The notes under the pieces were generated by a model that had not been told where the DNA came from, searched no databases, and saw nothing but the letters and a program-made list of their open reading frames with translations. From a virus: a DNA stretch of 46,985 nucleotides. Of the stretch, positions 26,985 through 35,271 are shown piece after piece. Both the position numbers and the translations under genes were made by a program. Every line of letters starts with the position of its first letter. Position 1 is the stretch's first letter. The stretch is from positions 1 to 46,985 of the IMG/VR virus record IMGVR_UViG_3300028802_000219; one strand, written 5' to 3'.

Positions 26985-28958
26985 TCAGCCGACTATCTTT
27001 TGCTGCGACAGCATCCGTGTGCGGGGCTCGCCCTCCGTCGGCGTCATCTGCTGCATCAGGAGTTGACCCTCGACCCCACCGGGCGGAGCGGTCGCTCCCT
27101 CCGGCCCCATCGTCGGTGCGCCCAAGGGAGCGCCCTCCGGCGGTGGCTCGCCCTCCTCGGGCGGTGCCATCGGCTGCTCGCCCTCGGCGTTGAGCATCGG
27201 CTGGCCTTCAGCGCCGCCGCCCAAGACCCGTTCAGCGGACAGCGCTTCCTGCTGCCGCCCTGCGGCTTCGGCGGCGGCTTCTGGTGCCGGAATCTGCAAC
27301 TGCTTCAGGACCGTCAGCATCTGGGCCATCGTCATGACCGCCGCCGGGTTCAGCGTCGCGTCCGTCTGCTCCTCACGGATGATGTCCTGCTCCAGTTCGG
27401 GGTCGTCCACGCCGACCCGGTCCATGCCGCGAGCCATCGACCACAACTTCTGGCCGACGAGGTTGCCAGCCATCGTCGCCGTCTCCATGTCGTCACGCGG
27501 CGTCAGGGTCGGCGGCTGGATGTCGTGCCGGTAGGCGCTGTTCAAAATCTCCTTGATGTCACGTTCCTTGGCACCCCACAGCACCTTGACCAGCGACCAG
27601 ATGTCGCGCCGCCACTGGTAGTAGAGGTCACGCGGCATGCGGATGCGGGCTTCGTAGTTAGCGACAAGCGCGTTGATGGCCTTGCCGGAACTCAGGACCT
27701 GCGGAGGAGCCAACCCGCGTAACAGGTCACTGAGTCCCGAGACATCGGCCAACTCCCGGTCGATACGACCAAGGTGTTGCTCAATCTGGAAGGCGGGCAT
27801 CCACGGGCTGATGGCCTCGATGCGGTTACCCGCACCGGGGGCCACGACTTGGTTCGGCGTTGGCCGCACCGACTGGCCCACGACGTCCGGCGCTTCGGGT
27901 CCGACCAACTGCCAGTACTGGCCGTTGATGGCACGGCTCATCATCTGAGCCGCCTCGGACATGCGCTCGTCCTTCTCCCGGATGAGTTGCTCGATGTCGT
28001 AGAACGCTGGCCGACCGATGGTCGTGCCCGGGATGAACGTGTTGGTGAGGGGAACGTAGGGCAAGCGGCCCTCGTACTCCGAGTGCTTCTTGCGCACGAT
28101 GAGCGCGTTACCCACGAACAGCGCGTTCCACGTCTCCATCTGGATGCCCTTGCCCAGTTCGAAGGTCGCACCCTCGACCGGCTTGCGGTACCAGTAGTCG
28201 TAGACCTCCAACTGGAGTTCGGCCTCGCCGGGGAAGAACGCCCGGGTCGTCTCGTGCGAGCCGACCCCGGCCACGTACGGGTACAGCGAGCCATCGGCCT
28301 CGTTGCGGCCCGTCTCGATGCGCAGCCCGTACTCCTCCTCGGCTGCGTCGGCGCTGATGAGGTAGGTGTAGACCGCCCAACTCAACTTGGTGTGGTCGGA
28401 ACTGGTCCAGCCCAGCCGCAGGTTGCGCGGCTGCTCCACGATGGACATGACCGGACGCTTCAAGTCGTCGGAGAACCAGACCTTGGCGGCGGTCCGGCCA
28501 TAGAGCGCCTTGACGAGGCACGCCATGTGACCCTTGAACTCGACGTTCTCGGTGTCCTTCCACGTCGTGTACAGGCGCTCGGCCATGTTGGCGACGTCGC
28601 GGGCGTGCGAACTCTCCTCGTCCTCCTCGGCAGAAGCGACGAAGTTCTCGACCGGCGGCACCGACGTGAGCGAGGCCGGGATGTCCACGTAACCGGTGTA
28701 GGCGTTGATGGACACGTGCGAGCGCCCGGGTGTGTTGGCGCTCTTGTGGTACGCCCAGTGCGACGCGCCGCCCTCAGTGAAGCCTTGCGGGAAGTAGAGG
28801 TTGTCGTACCTGTCGCACAGATTGCGCAGGACGTTCATCTCGGGGTCGCTGTCCCGGATGCGCCGCCGCATCTGGTCGAACGTCCGCAGTTCGTCTTCCG
28901 ACATCGACCCACCGGCCAGCATCGCTGCCCGATTGATGTCCAGAACGGCGACCGCCAC
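26985..28958 (-). CDS. Portal protein, 657 aa
   Basis: Its size, its place directly after TerL and the segment order fit the dodecameric portal. There is an acidic N-terminal helix, then strands with YGRTAAKVWFSDD and LRLGWTSSDHTKLSWA. The long stem/wing helices follow (EQLIREKDERMSEAAQMM; RIDRELADVSGLSDLLRG; NALVANYEARIRMPRDL). A Pro/Gly/Glu-rich tail (about 575-657) resembles barrel-region extensions. GTG start at 28958 with AGAGGTGA upstream. Five bases separate it from the TerL stop. Confidence 0.75.
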   Translation of the reverse strand: MAVAVLDINRAAMLAGGSMSEDELRTFDQMRRRIRDSDPEMNVLRNLCDRYDNLYFPQGFTEGGASHWAYHKSANTPGRSHVSINAYTGYVDIPASLTSVPPVENFVASAEEDEESSHARDVANMAERLYTTWKDTENVEFKGHMACLVKALYGRTAAKVWFSDDLKRPVMSIVEQPRNLRLGWTSSDHTKLSWAVYTYLISADAAEEEYGLRIETGRNEADGSLYPYVAGVGSHETTRAFFPGEAELQLEVYDYWYRKPVEGATFELGKGIQMETWNALFVGNALIVRKKHSEYEGRLPYVPLTNTFIPGTTIGRPAFYDIEQLIREKDERMSEAAQMMSRAINGQYWQLVGPEAPDVVGQSVRPTPNQVVAPGAGNRIEAISPWMPAFQIEQHLGRIDRELADVSGLSDLLRGLAPPQVLSSGKAINALVANYEARIRMPRDLYYQWRRDIWSLVKVLWGAKERDIKEILNSAYRHDIQPPTLTPRDDMETATMAGNLVGQKLWSMARGMDRVGVDDPELEQDIIREEQTDATLNPAAVMTMAQMLTVLKQLQIPAPEAAAEAAGRQQEALSAERVLGGGAEGQPMLNAEGEQPMAPPEEGEPPPEGAPLGAPTMGPEGATAPPGGVEGQLLMQQMTPTEGEPRTRMLSQQKIVG

Positions 28959-28961
28959 ACG

Positions 28962-30644
28962 TCACCTCTTGAACACACCGCTCAGGGGGACGACAGTCGC
29001 CGTGTCGAGCGTGCCCAGCCGGAGGGCTCGGTCGTCCACGTAACGCTGTGGAACCTCGGGTGCCGTGGGTGACGGCGGGACCCGCGACGGGATGTTCTCA
29101 CCGAAGTAGTCAAAAGGCAAGGGTCGTCCGTCGCCGTAGATGCTGCGAGACGCCATTTTGACCGCCAACATCAGGGCCATGACAGCATCGGTGTCAAGTT
29201 TCCTGTCTGCCAACTTGTAGGCCAGCAGTTGACGGCGCAACAGCAACCACTCGTCGGTCTGGGGGAGGTACAGGCGTCCCGAGTCCAGTGCAGTGCGCAG
29301 ATTCGCGAGCATCTTCTGCTTGACCGACGCTCGACCGCCGAACTCGACCGCTGTGACCGGAACCCGGGCGCTCTGGAGCAGTGAGCGGAAGACCTTGCCC
29401 CCGAAACCGGTCGCGTCGATGGCCGTGGCGCACATCCCGCCCTGTGCGTACTCATGGTGGACGTCAGCACACAGCCCGATGATGCTCTCGGCTGTCTGTC
29501 TGCCCGACTTGCGCCTTGCACTCACACCGACCCACGTCTCCGGGTCGGTGATGTCAAGCACGATGGACCACGTCGAGTCGTAGGAGATGGCCGGGTCCAC
29601 CCCATGAACGTACCTATGCCTTGCAGTCCAAGGCACACGCGCCGGAAGCGTGTGTTTGAAGGCCGCACTCACGCTGACCTTGGCAAAGTAGGACTGACGG
29701 GCCTCGATGAAGTAGCCGTCGATGTTCTGTGGGACCAAACCCTCGGGAATAGTGCGCAGCATCCGGTCGAACTGCTGCTGTGTAATCCCATATCCCACGT
29801 TCTGGCGGGTGGACATCCGCAGACTGGCGTAATCAGGCTGCCGGTCGGGTGCCAGAGGGTCGCCACGGAGGAACAGGTCCTCGTAGGCGACAGAACCCTC
29901 GGTGGCAGTGGCAATCAGGATGGCCTGACCGCCGGTAGACATGCGCCGCAGGTTCAGGACCTCATCGAAGACGAAGGTCAGGTTCGGGTCGAAGGCCGGT
30001 TCGTCCCACGACCAGCCGTTCATGTCACGACCGAGGGTGCTGAGAGCCTTCTCGCCCGTGGTTCGGAAGTGGATTTCTGCCCCGCCGAGGAGCGGAGCCC
30101 ACTTGAACCACGCCCATTCACCGCGTTCCTTGCGGTCGTACTCGGCCACATCGGTGCCGAGAGCCTCGGTGAGCGGGCAACCGGCCCCTTTCTGGGCCTC
30201 ATGCACGCCCAAGAGGATGCGACGGAGTTCTAGGTGCAGCAACTCGGTCACTTCCTGCGAAATGCCGAAGTGATACCAGTCATACGGGGCGTTGGCCCAC
30301 GTTTTGAGGGATGAGTCGTCGCCCAGCACGGGTGCGGGCATGCCCATCTTGTAGAGCGTCTGATGGGCCACGATTATCGCCAGACCCAGCGTCTTTCCGG
30401 CCCGGTTACCCGCACTACAGCACAGAGTCAGGTAGGCGGGGGAGTAACCGTCGGTCAAACGGGCGAGTGCGAGGTCGAAGAGGGCTTGCTGACCGGTGTG
30501 CGCGTCAATGCCGAGGATGTCCGACGCGAACATGCGCATGTTCCAGCGTGCGGCGCTCAGTTTGAACGCGATAGACGACTCAACGAGGGCGGCAACGACC
30601 TCGATGGCGTCTGATACCGGGTCGTCAGGCTCCATCGAGGTCAT
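28962..30644 (-). CDS. terL: Terminase large subunit, 560 aa
   Basis: The ATPase motor and headful or cos nuclease that packages DNA. Walker A is SAGNRAGKT (K84, T85). An acidic hydrophobic stretch ending GWSWDEPAF and FVFDEVLNL supplies Walker B-type residues. The RNase H-like nuclease has VHGVDPAISYD and a second Asp in TAIDATGFGGKVF, and ends with a helix TDAVMALMLAVKMA. The start overlaps the upstream gene by 20 bases; M4 is an alternative start. Length is normal for TerL. Confidence 0.9.
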   Translation of the reverse strand: MTSMEPDDPVSDAIEVVAALVESSIAFKLSAARWNMRMFASDILGIDAHTGQQALFDLALARLTDGYSPAYLTLCCSAGNRAGKTLGLAIIVAHQTLYKMGMPAPVLGDDSSLKTWANAPYDWYHFGISQEVTELLHLELRRILLGVHEAQKGAGCPLTEALGTDVAEYDRKERGEWAWFKWAPLLGGAEIHFRTTGEKALSTLGRDMNGWSWDEPAFDPNLTFVFDEVLNLRRMSTGGQAILIATATEGSVAYEDLFLRGDPLAPDRQPDYASLRMSTRQNVGYGITQQQFDRMLRTIPEGLVPQNIDGYFIEARQSYFAKVSVSAAFKHTLPARVPWTARHRYVHGVDPAISYDSTWSIVLDITDPETWVGVSARRKSGRQTAESIIGLCADVHHEYAQGGMCATAIDATGFGGKVFRSLLQSARVPVTAVEFGGRASVKQKMLANLRTALDSGRLYLPQTDEWLLLRRQLLAYKLADRKLDTDAVMALMLAVKMASRSIYGDGRPLPFDYFGENIPSRVPPSPTAPEVPQRYVDDRALRLGTLDTATVVPLSGVFKR

Positions 30645-30960
30645 CTGGGTCGAACATCTCCTCGCCGTCGGTCAGTAGACGTGACTCGGGGGTGACGTTC
30701 AAGATGACACCCGGCGGCGGTGCCGACCCCCCTAGCATCGCCGCCAGTTTGATGGCGAGTTGCCGGTCGGCGGCTCGTTCCTCGCGCTTGTCAATCATCG
30801 ACTGTGCGAGCAAGCCATGCTGGAGCGTCGGCTTCAACTTGCCGGACTTGACGTCAGCGAGCGTCTTGTCCCGGACCAACTCGGCGAGGTCACCGGTCAC
30901 GCGGCGGATGCGCTTCTGGCCCTTCTTCGCCACTTGTCGGCGGTTGACAGCCTCTACCAC
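30625..30960 (-). CDS. Terminase small subunit candidate, 111 aa
   Basis: A short basic protein directly upstream of and overlapping TerL. The N-terminal half has basic helices (NRRQVAKKGQKRIRRVTGD) that could bind DNA, then an amphipathic stretch (LLAQSMIDKREERAADRQLAI) suited to oligomerisation, and an acidic C-terminus. This matches the small subunit by position and build, but not by a recognised motif. GTG start; its codons overlap the rightward promoter at 30944. The start is the least sure part, since the ribosome site is weak. Confidence 0.5.
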   Translation of the reverse strand: MVEAVNRRQVAKKGQKRIRRVTGDLAELVRDKTLADVKSGKLKPTLQHGLLAQSMIDKREERAADRQLAIKLAAMLGGSAPPPGVILNVTPESRLLTDGEEMFDPDDLDGA

Positions 30961-30972
30961 AACACCTACACT
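30944..30972 (+). promoter_or_regulatory. Strong host-type promoter for the replication genes
   Basis: TTGACA (30944-30949), a 17-base spacer and TACACT (30967-30972) match a housekeeping sigma factor promoter. It reads rightward toward the ssDNA-binding gene at 31109 and overlaps the start of the TerS candidate on the other strand. Confidence 0.8.
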
Positions 30973-31042
30973 CGTCTCAACGACTTACCCACCACGGAGG
31001 AGCCTACCGACCCTACCACGCCGACCCAACCATCTACCCACT

Positions 31043-31089
31043 GTTCCAAACGGAACGCTAGGCGTGCTTACGCCTGTTCCAAATGGAAC
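31043..31089. promoter_or_regulatory. Pair of GTTCC-N4-GGAAC palindromes
   Basis: GTTCCAAACGGAAC (31043-31056) and GTTCCAAATGGAAC (31076-31089) start exactly 33 bases apart in the leader of the ssDNA-binding gene. A second pair with the same 33-base spacing lies at 43576 and 43609. Between the two sites, GGCGT-gctt-ACGCC can form a small hairpin. Likely protein-binding sites on DNA or RNA. Confidence 0.65.
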
Positions 31090-31108
31090 ACCTCAAGGAG
31101 AACCTACC

Positions 31109-31549
31109 TTGCCTCTTGTTGAAGTCCAGCCCCGGGCCGAAGTCCAGCCCGGAACCTACGAAGCAGTCGTCTCCGCCGTGGAGAAGGACATCATCGTCCC
31201 GCGCACTGGTCGCAATGCCGGTCAGGACGTGCCCATCCTGCGATGGGGCTTCACCGTCGATGGCGTCGATGACAAAATCGAGTCCATCACGGGGCGCGAC
31301 CCCTCCTCCGAGAAGTCCAACCTGTTCAAGTACTTCGTCGCCCTGCTCGGGTCGGACAAGAAGGCTTGGCTGGCTGCCGAGACGGAGGACCTCGTCGGGA
31401 AGAAGTGCCTCGTGACCATCTCCATCAATGACGACGGGTGGCCCCGCGTCGATGGCGTGTCCGGGATGCCGGTCCGCCGTCCGGCTGCCGCTGCGGCTCC
31501 GGTCGCCGAAGAGGACGACCTCGCCGCCGCTGGCGACCTCCCCTTCTAG
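31109..31549 (+). CDS. ssDNA-binding-like protein, 146 aa
   Basis: TTG start at 31109 with AAGGAG eight bases upstream; no ATG or GTG fits better. The body reads as an OB-type beta fold (GTYEAVVSAVEKDIIVP, ILRWGFTV, LFKYFVALLG, KKCLVTISIND). The end is acidic and terminates in DLPF, like the C-terminal tip by which bacterial SSBs recruit partners. It heads the replication operon, before the Prim-Pol/helicase gene. Calling it SSB is inference from fold pattern and tip. Confidence 0.65.
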   Translation: MPLVEVQPRAEVQPGTYEAVVSAVEKDIIVPRTGRNAGQDVPILRWGFTVDGVDDKIESITGRDPSSEKSNLFKYFVALLGSDKKAWLAAETEDLVGKKCLVTISINDDGWPRVDGVSGMPVRRPAAAAAPVAEEDDLAAAGDLPF

Positions 31550-31554
31550 TCCAA

Positions 31555-31614
31555 CTGGCCGGGTATCCGGCCAGTGAATGCAGAAGCCCCGACCGGGAAC
31601 GGTCGGGGCTTCTT
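31555..31614 (+). terminator. Two hairpins, the second an intrinsic terminator
   Basis: CTGGCCGG/CCGGCCAG (31555-31574, 4-base loop) is followed by GAAGCCCCGACC (31583-31594) pairing perfectly with GGTCGGGGCTTC (31601-31612), then TTG. It ends the ssDNA-binding transcript. Confidence 0.8.
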
Positions 31615-31710
31615 GCTGCCCATCTCTCTCAGTTCCGGGGGCGGGAGACAGCAACGCTTCCAGCCGAGAACAAGAGAACCACGAAAGGCGAGCCACATCG
31701 TACCACACGC

Positions 31711-31721
31711 GGTGCTAGACT
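31711..31721 (+). promoter_or_regulatory. Weak extended -10 promoter before the helicase gene
   Basis: TGCTAGACT (31713-31721) matches an extended -10 element. No -35 is clear. It lies 65 bases before the helicase ATG and after the terminator, so a new promoter is expected here. GGAGACAG copies at about 31644 and 31750 precede the start but are not next to it. Confidence 0.4.
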
Positions 31722-31785
31722 ACGTGCCGAGACAGCACGCTCAGTCCCGGGAGACAGTCAAAGAACCACCCCAAGAAAGGTCAAC

Positions 31786-33945
31786 ATGGCTTCAAACGAA
31801 CCACCCGACGACGAAGAACGTCGTCCGCCTATCTCGTCGCTCGACTCACCCATTGACGAGTCGGACGCGGATGTTGTCGAGAAGCGCCGCGCCACGCGCA
31901 ACGAGGCTGCACTGCCCGACGTCGCCGTCGAGGCGCTGCGCCTCAAGGGCTGGGGCTTCACGGTCATGCCCCTGCCGACGAACGCCAAGTCGCCGCCACC
32001 GTCGAACTGGGAGTCGGCGGTCAAGAACAACCCGGCGGTGTTCCTCCAGAACCCGGGCACGCATAACTATGCGCTGCTGCCGCCACCGGGTTGCTTCGGC
32101 TGGGACGTTGACAAGACCGCGCCCGAGTTGCTACTCAAGGTGTCGGACTCGCTGGGGCTGGTCCTGCCCGAGACGCTGACGACGTTCACGCCCAACGGGC
32201 AGCACAAGTTCTATCGCTGGCCCGAGGACCTGCCCCGTCCCAAGGGACCGATGTTCGGTGGCGTCGTCACGCGCTGGCCGTTCGGTGACGAGGGGCAGGG
32301 CTACTTGGTCGGGCCCGGGTCCGTCGTCGTGCAGGAGAACGGGACGCTCGGGGTGTATCACTCGTTCGCGTTCGATGACGACGAACCCATCGCCGACTTC
32401 CCGCGCATGTGGGCCGAAGCAGCGCTGGCGTTCAAGGCACCGCGTGAGGTCAAGTCGTCCGGTCCGCTGGTCGAGGTCGGTGCGCCCAAGTACGAACTGC
32501 CGGAGTCGGTCGAGGCCGGTCAGCGCTATGACGCCATCCGGGCGTACACGGCGCACCTGTACAACCGGGGTTTGAGTTCCAACGAGATGTGGCCGCTCGT
32601 TCAGGCCGAACTCGCACCCAAGTTCATCGAAGCACTTTCACTTCGTGAGTTGAAGGACCGCTTCGAACGTGCCGTTCGTGACATCGGCGTGCGACTTGGT
32701 GAGCCCAAAGCGGTGCGTTCTATCATCGACTTTCCGGTTGCCCCGGCGGCGTCATCGGTCAGCGATGCGAGCGATGACGCCGAGTATGACAGCACAAGTC
32801 AAGCCCCCGGTGAGAGCAAGGAGGAGCAAGCGCTGTTTGTGCCGCTTGCGGCGTTCAGCGCTGAGTTGCGGGCGCGTGAGCCCATCGCCTACCTGATTGA
32901 GGGTTGGGTACCGGCGGCGGGCCTGACGGTCCTCGCGGGCCACCCGAAGAGCATGAAGTCGCTGGCTGCGCTCCAGATGCTCGGGGCGTTCGTCGGGGGC
33001 GGGGAGTGGCTCGGACGCGACATCGGCGGGACGGAGGTCCGGGTCGGGCTGTACCTGACCCGCGAGGGCTCGCATTCGGAAATGCTCGCCCGGGCCGACG
33101 CGCTTGATGAGCGGCACGGACTCTCCCTCGGTAATCGCCTCCGGTTTGCGTACGAGCAGCCTATCGAGTTCAACGACGCGTCGTACCGGAAGGTGTCGTT
33201 CGCCTTGTTCGACATCGAGTCCGAGTTCTCGGTCCTCCCGGGCCGGAAGTTGCGGGTCATGCTCGTGCTGGACCCGCTGCGCGACCTGATGCCGATGGAC
33301 GGTGACGAGAACGAAGCCAAGACGATGGCCGTCGTGAAGCGCTGGTGCCGGTCGCTGATTGCGGACTTCCCGTTCCTCGGCATCGTCTTGGTGCATCACC
33401 TGCGCAAGTCGGCGTCCGGTTCGACCGGGTTAGAGATGTCTGGGTCCGGTGCGATGTACGGGGCCGTTGACAGCACCATCATCTGGAAGGCGCGGAAGGA
33501 AGACACCGACGAGGACGAGGACTCACCTGCGCTCGTGTCCGTGTCCGAGATGTTCGGGACCTACCGCGTCGAGTCCCGTGGCGAAGCCCCGTTCAAGGGC
33601 CGCTGGCGCTACGACCAGAGCGAGGGTCGCATCGTGTCCGGTGTCGGGCGGGTCGAGACGGCGACTGGGCGAGCGTTGCCGGGGACAGGGCGCGACGCGG
33701 TGCTTGATGTCGTGCGCGGGTTCGGTGTCGGTGGCGGAACGGTCAAGGTCATCAGCGAGATGTGCGGCATCAGTGACGACAATGCGCGGACGCAGGTCAA
33801 GCGTCTGGAGCGTGCGGGCAAGACCGTGTACGAGAACGGGCTGTGGTTCGCGGACGGGTTCGCTCCGTACCAGCAGCCGGACGTCATCCTCCCGGTTGGG
33901 GACTCGGATGACGAGTCGTGGACGGACCCCATCCACCGGGTTTGA
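31786..33945 (+). CDS. Prim-Pol / RepA-like helicase fusion, 719 aa
   Basis: A replication initiator-type fusion. The N-terminal Prim-Pol (about 40-240) has the metal motif WDVD (106-109) and PNGQH (136-140), so the primase-polymerase site looks intact. The second half is a RecA-fold RepA/AAA_25-like ATPase: Walker A GHPKSMKS (385-392), Walker B ending D496 (MLVLD), and VHHLRKSASG (536-545). The last 100 residues look like a winged helix (VISEMCGISDDNARTQVKRLE). It ends in DPIHRV. Iterons follow at once, and no phage DNA polymerase is present, so it probably opens an origin and hands over to host polymerase. Confidence 0.85.
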   Translation: MASNEPPDDEERRPPISSLDSPIDESDADVVEKRRATRNEAALPDVAVEALRLKGWGFTVMPLPTNAKSPPPSNWESAVKNNPAVFLQNPGTHNYALLPPPGCFGWDVDKTAPELLLKVSDSLGLVLPETLTTFTPNGQHKFYRWPEDLPRPKGPMFGGVVTRWPFGDEGQGYLVGPGSVVVQENGTLGVYHSFAFDDDEPIADFPRMWAEAALAFKAPREVKSSGPLVEVGAPKYELPESVEAGQRYDAIRAYTAHLYNRGLSSNEMWPLVQAELAPKFIEALSLRELKDRFERAVRDIGVRLGEPKAVRSIIDFPVAPAASSVSDASDDAEYDSTSQAPGESKEEQALFVPLAAFSAELRAREPIAYLIEGWVPAAGLTVLAGHPKSMKSLAALQMLGAFVGGGEWLGRDIGGTEVRVGLYLTREGSHSEMLARADALDERHGLSLGNRLRFAYEQPIEFNDASYRKVSFALFDIESEFSVLPGRKLRVMLVLDPLRDLMPMDGDENEAKTMAVVKRWCRSLIADFPFLGIVLVHHLRKSASGSTGLEMSGSGAMYGAVDSTIIWKARKEDTDEDEDSPALVSVSEMFGTYRVESRGEAPFKGRWRYDQSEGRIVSGVGRVETATGRALPGTGRDAVLDVVRGFGVGGGTVKVISEMCGISDDNARTQVKRLERAGKTVYENGLWFADGFAPYQQPDVILPVGDSDDESWTDPIHRV

Positions 33946-33956
33946 ACCGGACGGAC

Positions 33957-34134
33957 ACCGAACGGGGTGCCACAAGTGGCATCCCCGGTTGTTCGGTCAT
34001 GTCCCTGCCCCGTTGTTCGGCGGTGTTCGGTCTGGTTGTTCGGTCCGTTTCACGCACAAACCGGTGAGTTGTCCGGTCTGTTCGGTCTGACACTGCCGCG
34101 AGGTGTCTGAAAGCGTGTTCGGTGCGTGTTCGGT
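33957..34134 (+). repeat. TGTTCGGT iteron cluster
   Basis: Exact TGTTCGGT copies start at 33990, 34024, 34037, 34079, 34116 and 34127. Near-copies are TGTTCGGC at 34014 and TGTCCGGT at 34070; an inverted near-copy lies at 33957. One exact inverted copy, ACCGAACA, lies outside at 34483, next to a promoter. Start-to-start gaps (24, 10, 13, 33, 9, 37 and 11 bases) are irregular, with some near one helical turn. Confidence 0.8.
33964..33986 (+). terminator. Hairpin after the helicase gene
   Basis: GGGGTGCCAC (33964-33973) pairs with GTGGCATCCCC (33976-33986) with one bulged T and a 2-base centre. It could end the helicase transcript or extrude at the origin. No T run follows. Confidence 0.55.
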
Positions 34135-34439
34135 CGGCCTCTTAGGACCCCTCCCCTGCTTTTCAGAGAGGCCCTCATCCCCTTAGCGCTGTCACTCAGC
34201 CGGAAGAGTAGGGGGGGACCGGGCTTCCCCTCGTGGAATGTCACCGGGGGGCGGGGCCATGCACGCACGCCGCCGCACGCAGCACATATAAGAGGGCACC
34301 CACCACCAGCACACACAACCAAGCACGTCCTGACTGCGCGGCTTGACCCCACCCGTGGCACCAAGCGCGGGGAGAAGGCGGACATGCCCCGGCTGGGGGT
34401 CCGACGGCGGTGATGCCCCACGCTCAGGCCACGCTTGAC

Positions 34440-34469
34440 TTGACAACTTGCTACCACATGCCGCATACT
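34440..34469 (+). promoter_or_regulatory. Host-type promoter for the small-gene operon
   Basis: TTGACA (34440-34445), 18 bases, CATACT (34464-34469). An inverted iteron, ACCGAACA, lies at 34483-34490, near the expected start of transcription, so the initiator could repress this promoter. Confidence 0.7.
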
Positions 34470-34551
34470 TCTGGCATCAGCCACCGAACAGCGGTCGCTG
34501 AGGCACCGACGGCCCGAGAGGACCGGCTCGGTCAGGACCCCGAAGGACGGG

Positions 34552-34601
34552 CCTGATTGGGGGAAGGGAGACGCGCCAGCCGCGAACCCGGACCAATCAG
34601 G
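34552..34601 (+). other. Inverted repeat in a long leader
   Basis: CCTGATTGG (34552-34560) and CCAATCAGG (34593-34601) form a perfect 9-bp stem around a 32-base loop. It lies 80 bases beyond the promoter in a leader of about 470 bases, and may be an attenuation or mRNA-structure element. Confidence 0.5.
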
Positions 34602-34679
34602 AACCGCGAGGGGCGATGACAGCAGCAACAGCCAAAGGTGCGGCCAGCCGAAAGAAGGGCACACGAGCAGCGCTCCGGG

Positions 34680-34910
34680 ATGACCGGAACGAAAGCGCTG
34701 CGAGGCCCGAACTCCTCTGCAAGACGACCCGCGAACGGTCCCTCGGTCATCGAGGCTACGGCGCAGGATGCGGACACTGAGGTCAGCAAGGCAATCAAGA
34801 AGCGCACAGTTCCCCGACGGCTAGCAACCGAGCAGCGGGGGGCCAAGACGCGAACATGGAACGATTGGGCGCGACGAATGTCCGGCCAATCGTACGGGTC
34901 TGCAATCTGA
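34680..34910 (+). CDS. Doubtful small basic protein, 76 aa
   Basis: The frame from ATG 34680 encodes a Lys/Arg-rich C-terminal half (KAIKKRTVPRRLATEQRG then KTRTWNDWARRM) that looks protein-like. Against it: no clear ribosome site, third-position G/C lower than in neighbours, and a possible competing frame from ATG 34617. GTG 34638 is an alternative start. I list it because it would fill a leader otherwise oddly long. If not translated, the leader may act as RNA. Confidence 0.3.
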   Translation: MTGTKALRGPNSSARRPANGPSVIEATAQDADTEVSKAIKKRTVPRRLATEQRGAKTRTWNDWARRMSGQSYGSAI

Positions 34911-34952
34911 CCCGCTGATGAGGCGCAGTAGCGCCGATGGAGACAATCCACC

Positions 34953-35198
34953 ATGAAGACACCCGCAGCACGCATCGGCAATCGTGGCCTCTTCTCGGTC
35001 CTGACGCTGAACACGCTGGAGGCCATCAAGGCCGAGGCGATGGAAGTCAGGACGTGGGAGAACGCCAGCGAGGATGCCCTCGCCGTGAGCGACACGCTCG
35101 TCGCGTCAATCGACGCCGAGTGCGAGCGTCGCATCAACTGGGCCGAGACGGTTCAGGAAGCACTCGCCACGACCGGGACCCTGACCGGCGCGTTCTGA
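34953..35198 (+). CDS. Hypothetical protein, 81 aa
   Basis: Not recognised. ATG 34953 has GGAGACAA ten bases upstream, and a small hairpin GGCGC-agta-GCGCC just before that. The product is acidic and helical from about residue 14 to 73 (LFSVLTLNTLEAIKAEAMEV, then DAECERRINWAETVQEAL) without membrane or metal motifs. The stop codon is the first base triplet of a repeated hairpin element. First of four orphan genes of similar size. Confidence 0.65.
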   Translation: MKTPAARIGNRGLFSVLTLNTLEAIKAEAMEVRTWENASEDALAVSDTLVASIDAECERRINWAETVQEALATTGTLTGAF

Positions 35199-35237
35199 CC
35201 CTCACCTGAGCCCTGATGAGGGCTCAAGCGAGCGCCA
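35196..35237 (+). repeat. Intergenic hairpin repeat, copy 1
   Basis: Begins with the TGA stop of the preceding gene: TGACCCTCACC, then stem TGAGCCCT (35207-35214) / AGGGCTCA (35219-35226) with loop GATG, then AGCGAGCGCCA. Copies 2 and 3 lie at 35521 and 35797. Confidence 0.9.
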
Positions 35238-35271
35238 GACTTTGGCCTCACAAACTCAAGGAGACAGCACC

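Larger units (their letters stand above)
33946..34439 (+). other. Non-coding region with iterons: candidate replication origin
   Basis: A gene-free stretch after the RepA-like gene. It holds a strong hairpin (33964-33986), a cluster of TGTTCGGT repeats (33957-34134), a short AT-richer patch around 34286-34295 and a GTGGCACCAAG copy at 34355. Open frames here lack a good start site or typical codon use. Iterons downstream of a RepA-type gene are a standard sign of an origin; replication from here is inference. Confidence 0.55.

Noticed and set aside
34126-34413. A 95-codon plus-strand frame in the origin region
   Set aside because: No ribosome site, starts within an iteron, and the composition (Pro/Arg/His) is that of non-coding GC-rich DNA.
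34920-34942. Hammerhead-like core CTGATGA with a 5-bp stem before the 34953 gene
   Set aside because: The required GAA(A) after the stem is replaced by GATG and no flanking stems I/III are evident. It is better read as a small hairpin ahead of the ribosome site.
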